Part shown: piece after piece, positions 14,254 to 18,260 of the stretch
How positions within the stretch are numbered: position 1 is the stretch's first letter
Layout of the letters: the number at the start of each line of letters is the position of its first letter
Origin: Holdemanella porci
GTDB taxonomy: Bacteria > Bacillota_I > Bacilli_A > Erysipelotrichales > Erysipelotrichaceae
Assembly: GCF_019052655.1 (NCBI RefSeq)
Contig: NZ_JAHQVB010000041.1
Coordinates: 1 to 18,260 of the forward strand
Direction of reading: 5' to 3'
Length of the DNA stretch: 18,260 nucleotides
The notes under the pieces: generated by a model
What the model saw: the letters and a program-made list of their open reading frames with translations, nothing else
What the model was told of the DNA's origin: nothing
Database searches by the model: none
Translations under genes and position numbers: made by a program

Positions 14254-14292
14254 TGGGCTCAGACAACATTTAGCTGTCTGGGTCCATTTTTT
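14254..14292 (+). terminator. Strong intrinsic terminator, probably ending nrdDG
   Basis: 12-bp stem TGGGCTCAGACA (14254-14265) / TGTCTGGGTCCA (14275-14286) with two G-U pairs, then six T (14287-14292). It is the first good rightward terminator after nrdG. Confidence 0.85.
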
Positions 14293-14546
14293 CAACCATT
14301 TTAATGCTTCCATCATCCTTGTCGATTTCAAAATCGATGACTTTCCTAAGATCAGCATACATCCATTTCTGAATCACTCCCAGCTTTGATAGCCACTGGC
14401 TGCTTTCGTAACCAATTTGATGATTGCGATATGATTCTGCAACAATGCATTGTTGATTCTTTTCTGTTCTACAGTAATTACTCCTGTGTCTTTTGAAACG
14501 ATACAACAGTAATTAAAGGCTTGTTTTAAAACAAAATAATCCGAGT
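14270..14546 (-). pseudogene. Possible decayed reading frame, identity unknown
   Basis: Leftward, one frame is open from about 14546 to 14374 and reads like protein (VSKDTGVITVEQKRINNALL, then HIAIIKLVTKA). A second frame open to 14270 contains WLSKLGVIQKWMYADLRKV and FEIDKDDGSIKMVEKMDPDS. The two could be joined by one frameshift near 14385-14400. There is no good start codon or ribosome binding site, and the 3' end runs into the nrdDG terminator. I do not recognise the protein; a chance open frame is a real alternative. Confidence 0.25.
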
Positions 14547-14676
14547 TTCATTCATGTAATCCTGGAAGACATTTATATCTGAATGAAGAACATAAATGTA
14601 CAACAACAATCTTATAATTCTATAATAACGTATATTAATCCTCTTGAAAATCAACAAGTGTATAGCTACAGGTGCT

Positions 14677-14702
14677 AAAAAAGCCCCAAAATACTTTGGA
14701 GC
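14677..14702 (-). terminator. Leftward intrinsic terminator in the gene-free stretch
   Basis: On the minus strand GCTCCAAA (14702-14695) pairs with TTTGGGGC (14690-14683) around GTAT, all eight pairs including one G-U, followed by six U (14682-14677). On the plus strand the same stem has a C-A mismatch, which favours the leftward reading. An outer repeat GCTAAAAA (14674-14681) / TTTTTAGC (14706-14713) surrounds it. Nothing obvious is transcribed into it. Confidence 0.55.
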
Positions 14703-14817
14703 GAATTTTTAGCTGCCTAGCACACTGCCCTATGTAATCTTAAAGCAGATCTAAACCCCCAACTATTTTTATATGGTCGTTAATCTTCCAATTTTTTTAT
14801 CAATTGTTAAGAAAATT

Positions 14818-14826
14818 TGATATAAT
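14818..14826 (+). promoter_or_regulatory. ispD promoter placing +1 at the ATG
   Basis: Extended -10 TGATATAAT (14818-14826) with no clear -35. Seven bases from its last T falls exactly on A14833, the first base of the ispD start codon, and no Shine-Dalgarno lies between. Confidence 0.7.
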
Positions 14827-14832
14827 GAATCC

Positions 14833-15480
14833 ATGAACTATAGCGTGATTGTTTTAGCTGCTGGAAGAGGCAGTCGAACGAATTTAGATTATAATAAAGT
14901 ATTTTATACTTTTGAAAATGGACAAACTGTACTAAATAAGAGTCTGTCTGTTTTTTTATCAGATGAAGATTGTAAACAGGTCGTTTTAGTTTGTGCGGAT
15001 TATGAAAAGGACTATGTTATTGAAAACTATTTATATGATTCTCGAATCCAAGTTGTAACAGGAGGACAAACACGACAAGATAGTGTATACAACGGATTAC
15101 AAATCGTAGATCAAGATTATGTTATGATTCATGATGGGGCTAGACCTTTTGTTGAAAAAAAGTGGATTTTAGATTTGAAACACTCTTTAGAAACAGAGGA
15201 TGCCTGTTTATTAATGGTACCTAGTGTGGATACGACAAAGATTGTTGTGGATGGTTATGTAAAGGAATCATTAGAAAGAAAGCTTGTATATCATGCTCAG
15301 ACACCGCAATGTTTTAAAACGAATTTAATTAAGGAGTGTCACCGACTTGCAAGGAATAAACAAGTGCAGGCAACAGACGATGCTCAGCTTGTAGAGTGGT
15401 TTTCTAAGGCGAGAGTAAAAGTGGTATTATCAAGTTTCACAAATAAAAAAATAACTTTGCCAGAAGATTTGAAAGGATAG
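14833..15480 (+). CDS. ispD: 2-C-methyl-D-erythritol 4-phosphate cytidylyltransferase
   Basis: Third step of the MEP (non-mevalonate) isoprenoid pathway: MEP + CTP gives CDP-methylerythritol + PPi. It has 215 residues, slightly shorter than the usual 230. The nucleotide loop LAAGRGSR (8-15) and following Lys22 bind CTP. GGQTRQDSVYNGL (77-89) and HDGARPF (100-106) are typical substrate-site motifs, as is TPQCF (157-161) near the C-terminus. The start is fixed by the family N-terminus (MNYSVIVLAAG). The ATG has no ribosome binding site and a -10 box ends 6 bases before it, so a leaderless mRNA is predicted. A degenerate paralogue follows after 8 bases. Confidence 0.95.
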   Translation: MNYSVIVLAAGRGSRTNLDYNKVFYTFENGQTVLNKSLSVFLSDEDCKQVVLVCADYEKDYVIENYLYDSRIQVVTGGQTRQDSVYNGLQIVDQDYVMIHDGARPFVEKKWILDLKHSLETEDACLLMVPSVDTTKIVVDGYVKESLERKLVYHAQTPQCFKTNLIKECHRLARNKQVQATDDAQLVEWFSKARVKVVLSSFTNKKITLPEDLKG

Positions 15481-15488
15481 GTATAAAG

Positions 15489-15956
15489 ATGGAATATTCA
15501 GCGTTGGTATTTGATGATTGTAAAGAAGTAGAAGATACGTATGACAAATTATTAGAAACAATTGATTTGTTTGCGAATGATGAAAATTGTACGCAAATTG
15601 TTGTGAGCTGCAAGAGTGTATGGACATTAAGACTGGCTTCATCCCCTAAAAATAAGGTGATGCTTGTACAAAGACCAGATAAACCGTATGTAGCATTGTT
15701 GAATGGCTTAAAGGCTGTTAAACAAGAAAATGTTGTTGTGACTGGTATTTCTACAAAACATACAAAAGAAAACGTAGATACATTATTAGAGCATTTATCA
15801 AAATATCCGGCTATTAACTTTGATAAAGACTTGCAGGCATTTGATACAAGATTATTGATGTTCTGCCTACAAAAAGCTATTGAATCCAACTTGGCAATTA
15901 CATCTTATGCCCAAGCTGTTGCGCTTGCGGATACACCACTAGAATCTTTTGAATGA
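15489..15956 (+). CDS. IspD-like paralogue lacking catalytic motifs (putative pseudoenzyme)
   Basis: A 155-residue protein that I align to IspD by eye along much of its length. MEYSALVF matches NYSVIVL. The LFANDENCTQIVVSC strand matches VFLSDEDCKQVVLVC. LLNGLKAVKQENVVV (70-84) matches VYNGLQIVDQDYVMI. The stretch 117-145 aligns without gaps to IspD 160-188, sharing F118, T120, L122, C126, T138, A141-Q142 and V144. Every catalytic block is gone: AAGxGxR is replaced by DDCKEVE, GGxTRxxS by RPDKPYVA, HDGARPF by TGISTKH, and a C-terminal stretch is missing. The frame is intact and ends in a good terminator, so it does not look like random decay. The ribosome binding site is weak (AAGGATAGG overlapping the ispD stop). 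It may be a partner or regulator of IspD; that is inference. Confidence 0.7.
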   Translation: MEYSALVFDDCKEVEDTYDKLLETIDLFANDENCTQIVVSCKSVWTLRLASSPKNKVMLVQRPDKPYVALLNGLKAVKQENVVVTGISTKHTKENVDTLLEHLSKYPAINFDKDLQAFDTRLLMFCLQKAIESNLAITSYAQAVALADTPLESFE

Positions 15957-15980
15957 TACGGCTATTGTCGTATCATTTTT
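15952..15980 (+). terminator. Intrinsic terminator of the ispD operon
   Basis: Perfect 9-bp stem AATGATACG (15952-15960) / CGTATCATT (15969-15977), 8-base loop, T-run to 15980. It includes the stop codon of the IspD-like gene. Confidence 0.9.
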
Positions 15981-16016
15981 AATAGAATCTTAATAATTTC
16001 ATATTTTAAAATGTAG

Positions 16017-16022
16017 TATAAT
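16017..16022 (+). promoter_or_regulatory. -10 box placing +1 at the ATPase start codon
   Basis: Perfect TATAAT ends six bases before ATG 16029; counting seven bases puts +1 on the A of the ATG. The -35 region is weak. No Shine-Dalgarno is present. Confidence 0.6.
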
Positions 16023-16028
16023 AAGTAT

Positions 16029-18236
16029 ATGCATAACCCAAATAATTTATCGAAAAGCTATAAAGAAATAATTAAACAACACGTGTTTACTTTATTTAAT
16101 GGAATAAACGTTGTTCTAGCTATATTTGTATTCTTTACGGGATCTTATCGTAATATGCTCTTTATGATTACGGTCATTTTAAATATGGTGATTGGATTGT
16201 TCCAGGAAATTCGTTCAAAACATATGTTGGATAAGCTTTCTTTATTAAATCAGACAAAGATTCATGTGATTCGAAATAATACTGAACTGGAATTAAGCGT
16301 TGAAGAAGTGAAAGTCAACGATATTCTCGTATTATATGCTGGCGATGAAATCAGTTTTGATGGTCATATTATATCTGGAAGCATTGAATGCGATGAATCC
16401 ATGTTGACGGGTGAAAGTGATGCGGTATATAAACAAGAAAATTCATCATTACTTAGTGGAAGCTTTGTGATTTCAGGAAAATGTTGGATGCACGTAGACA
16501 AAGTAGGACAAGATACATATGCGTATTCGATTTTAAAACATGCTAAGCGTTTTAAACGTTATCCGAGTCAGTTACGAGATTCAATTGATTGGATTATAAA
16601 ATGGTGTACATATATTTTAATTCCATTGGGATGTGTTTTGTTCATTAAGCAGCTTATTAAAACAAATTATACAACTGCAACCTTAAATACTGTGGCTGGC
16701 GTTGTAGGCATGATTCCCGAAGGACTTGTCTTTTTAACTAGTGTTGCATTGGCAATCAGTGCTTATAAGCTTGGTAAACAAAAGGTTTTAGTACAGGAAC
16801 TATATTGTATCGAAACCTTAGCTAGGACAGATACACTGTGTTTAGATAAGACCGGTACATTGACTCAAGGAAAACTAAGTGTTTGTCATGTTGAAAAAAT
16901 TGAAAATGTCGACGGAATTCTAGGCGATATGATGCAGGCTTTACCAGATGACAATGCGACAGCTATAGCGATAAGAAACTATTTTAAGGCAAGAAATTAT
17001 AAGAAAGTTGTATCCTATTTGCCGTTTTCAAGTCAAAGAAAATATTCGAGCGTGACATTTGAAGATGGAGAATATAAATTAGGAGCGTATTCATATATTG
17101 CCAAAGAAATAGATTTGGATGTAGAAAAACATATTGAAGACTATACGTCTCAAGCTATGCGTGTAGTTGTTTTGATGAAAGATAATGCTGTTTTGGCTTA
17201 TATTTGCCTTCGTGATGAATTAAGGCCAGATGCCAAAGATACTTTAAATTTCTTTAAAAAACAAGGCGTGGATATAAAAATTATTTCAGGAGATGATCCT
17301 AGAACAGTGGAAGCTTTAGCGAGAAAAGCAGGTTTTACATCAAAAAGTATTGATATGTCTACTATAAAGGATGTAGAAATGGTTGTAGATTCGTATTCGA
17401 TTTTTGGACGTGTTACTCCAGAACAAAAAAAGGAACTTGTGTTAGCTTTAAAAAGAAGAAATAAAACTGTCGCAATGACGGGTGATGGTGTAAATGATGT
17501 TATGGCATTAAAGGAAGCAGATTGTTCTATTGCGATGGGTTCGGGTTCACAAGCATGTAAAAGTGTGGCGAGCCTAGTTTTATTAGAAAACCAAATGAAT
17601 ACATTACCTGTTATTTTATATCAAGGACGTTGTGTTATTAATAACATTCAAAGAACAGCCTCTTTATTTTTGGTGAAGACAATCTTCTCAATTGGACTTT
17701 CTTTATTAACACTTGTATGTTTAAAAAACTATCCGTTTAAACCTATTCAATTGACTTTGATTTCTGCCTTGGCAACTGGAATTCCTAGCTTTATATTAAC
17801 GCTTGAACCAAACGGAAATATTGTAAAAGAAAATTTCTTAAGAAATGTTATATCTAAAGCATTGCCAGGAGCCATATGTGTAATTTGTAGTGTAATTGGT
17901 GTTTCAATCTTAGGCCATTTTGTTTATATTTCACCTAATGAATATTCAACAATGTGTACAATTCTTGCCGGAGTCAATGCACTTATGGTGTTGATACGAG
18001 TATGTGTGCCAATGACAATGCTAAGAAAAATATTGGTTACAATCATGTCAGTAATATTTGCCGGTTCAATCATTTTATGTAAGAACTTTTTCTATATTGT
18101 TCACTTACAATGGTATGAAATTATCTATGTGATTTTAAATGTATGTCTGATTCCTTTTATACTAACGCTTGTATCAAATTGGGTAAAAATGATTTTTAAA
18201 AAAATGGCTATGTCACAACAAACAGTTGATAAATAG
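16029..18236 (+). CDS. P-type cation-transporting ATPase, CtpE-like
   Basis: Membrane ion pump of 735 residues. The actuator domain has TGES (127-130). M4 carries the ion-site motif MIPEGLVFLTSVALAISAYKL (PEGL at 230-233). The phosphorylation site is DKTGTLT with Asp273, the nucleotide domain is shorter than usual, and the hinge has SGDDP (420-424) and TGDGVND (484-490). About six C-terminal helices follow. The MIPEGL and MGSGSQACKSVA sequences resemble CtpE, which has been linked to Ca2+ uptake in mycobacteria; the ion here is not proven. Relatives carry about 20 more N-terminal residues (a GLxxxEVxxR-type opening), but an in-frame stop at 16014 forces the start at ATG 16029. No ribosome binding site precedes it, so translation is probably leaderless. 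It is a single gene. Confidence 0.9.
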   Translation: MHNPNNLSKSYKEIIKQHVFTLFNGINVVLAIFVFFTGSYRNMLFMITVILNMVIGLFQEIRSKHMLDKLSLLNQTKIHVIRNNTELELSVEEVKVNDILVLYAGDEISFDGHIISGSIECDESMLTGESDAVYKQENSSLLSGSFVISGKCWMHVDKVGQDTYAYSILKHAKRFKRYPSQLRDSIDWIIKWCTYILIPLGCVLFIKQLIKTNYTTATLNTVAGVVGMIPEGLVFLTSVALAISAYKLGKQKVLVQELYCIETLARTDTLCLDKTGTLTQGKLSVCHVEKIENVDGILGDMMQALPDDNATAIAIRNYFKARNYKKVVSYLPFSSQRKYSSVTFEDGEYKLGAYSYIAKEIDLDVEKHIEDYTSQAMRVVVLMKDNAVLAYICLRDELRPDAKDTLNFFKKQGVDIKIISGDDPRTVEALARKAGFTSKSIDMSTIKDVEMVVDSYSIFGRVTPEQKKELVLALKRRNKTVAMTGDGVNDVMALKEADCSIAMGSGSQACKSVASLVLLENQMNTLPVILYQGRCVINNIQRTASLFLVKTIFSIGLSLLTLVCLKNYPFKPIQLTLISALATGIPSFILTLEPNGNIVKENFLRNVISKALPGAICVICSVIGVSILGHFVYISPNEYSTMCTILAGVNALMVLIRVCVPMTMLRKILVTIMSVIFAGSIILCKNFFYIVHLQWYEIIYVILNVCLIPFILTLVSNWVKMIFKKMAMSQQTVDK

Positions 18237-18244
18237 CCATTTTT
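18201..18244 (+). terminator. Probable terminator of the ATPase gene
   Basis: AAAATGGCTAT (18201-18211) pairs perfectly with ATAGCCATTTT (18233-18243), then a short T-run. The 21-base loop is long and the 5' arm lies inside the coding end, so strength is uncertain. Confidence 0.6.
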
Positions 18245-18260
18245 ATAGGGGAGTATCAGA

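Larger units (their letters stand above)
14163..14832. other. 670-bp stretch without an intact gene
   Basis: Between nrdG and ispD I find no intact coding gene. It holds a foldable element and strong terminator (14176-14292), a possible decayed leftward reading frame (14270-14546), a 10-base direct repeat ACAGTAATTA (14471-14480 and 14506-14515), a 14-base palindrome TTGTTTTAAAACAA (14521-14534) and a leftward terminator (14677-14702). The patchy composition, with some GC-richer stretches, suggests remains of an inserted element, but no intact ends are recognised. Confidence 0.5.

Noticed and set aside
15437..15889. Leftward 150-codon open frame
   Set aside because: Antisense to the IspD-like gene, which has homology, operon position and a terminator; the reverse frame has no start signals.
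1..18260. CRISPR array, tRNA or complete insertion sequence
   Set aside because: No regularly spaced repeats, no tRNA cloverleaf and no intact transposase with terminal repeats were seen.

Overview
The window is AT-rich DNA from a low-GC Gram-positive bacterium. It fits an anaerobic gut Bacillota of the Erysipelotrichia type; that placement is inferred from gene content and style, not from a marker search. Supporting signs are the recU-PBP1 / gpsB-rnpB neighbourhood known from Bacillota, a type B RNase P RNA, an oxygen-sensitive class III ribonucleotide reductase with its activase, an FMN riboswitch before ribU, and strong AGGAGG ribosome binding sites on most genes.

Layout. (1) 1-3148, minus strand: recU and a class A penicillin-binding protein whose tail carries three two-cysteine repeats. 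(2) 3204-3992, plus: gpsB followed directly by rnpB, divergent from recU. (3) 3993-5348: FMN riboswitch, attenuator, ribU and a small flavoprotein-like gene. (4) 5379-6476: a corA-type Mg2+ channel gene preceded by an undescribed-looking leader, made of a 24-codon ORF, a hairpin over its start codon and a hairpin over the corA ribosome binding site. (5) 6481-6974, minus: a small membrane export protein. (6) 7071-8918: an HdeD-like membrane protein and an iron-type alcohol dehydrogenase. (7) 8922-9854, minus: a secreted DUF1002 protein, back to back with a DtxR-like metal regulator at 9924-10411. (8) 10411-11109, minus: an AIM24-family protein, divergent from nrdD-nrdG (11354-14162), with a palindrome between the two promoters. 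(9) 14163-14832: 670 bp without an intact gene, holding a foldable RNA element with a strong terminator, a possible decayed reading frame and a leftward terminator. (10) 14818-15980: ispD and, immediately downstream, a shortened IspD-like gene without the catalytic motifs. (11) 16017-18244: a P-type cation ATPase of CtpE type.

How it works together. Cell-wall synthesis and its regulator sit side by side (PBP1, GpsB), as do flavin uptake and a predicted flavin-using protein under one FMN switch. DNA precursor synthesis without oxygen is a tight nrdDG operon with hairpins just before both ribosome binding sites.

The most unusual points are the corA leader system, the IspD-like pseudoenzyme, and three genes (recU, ispD, the ATPase) whose -10 boxes lie 6-7 bases before the start codon with no Shine-Dalgarno, which predicts leaderless mRNAs.
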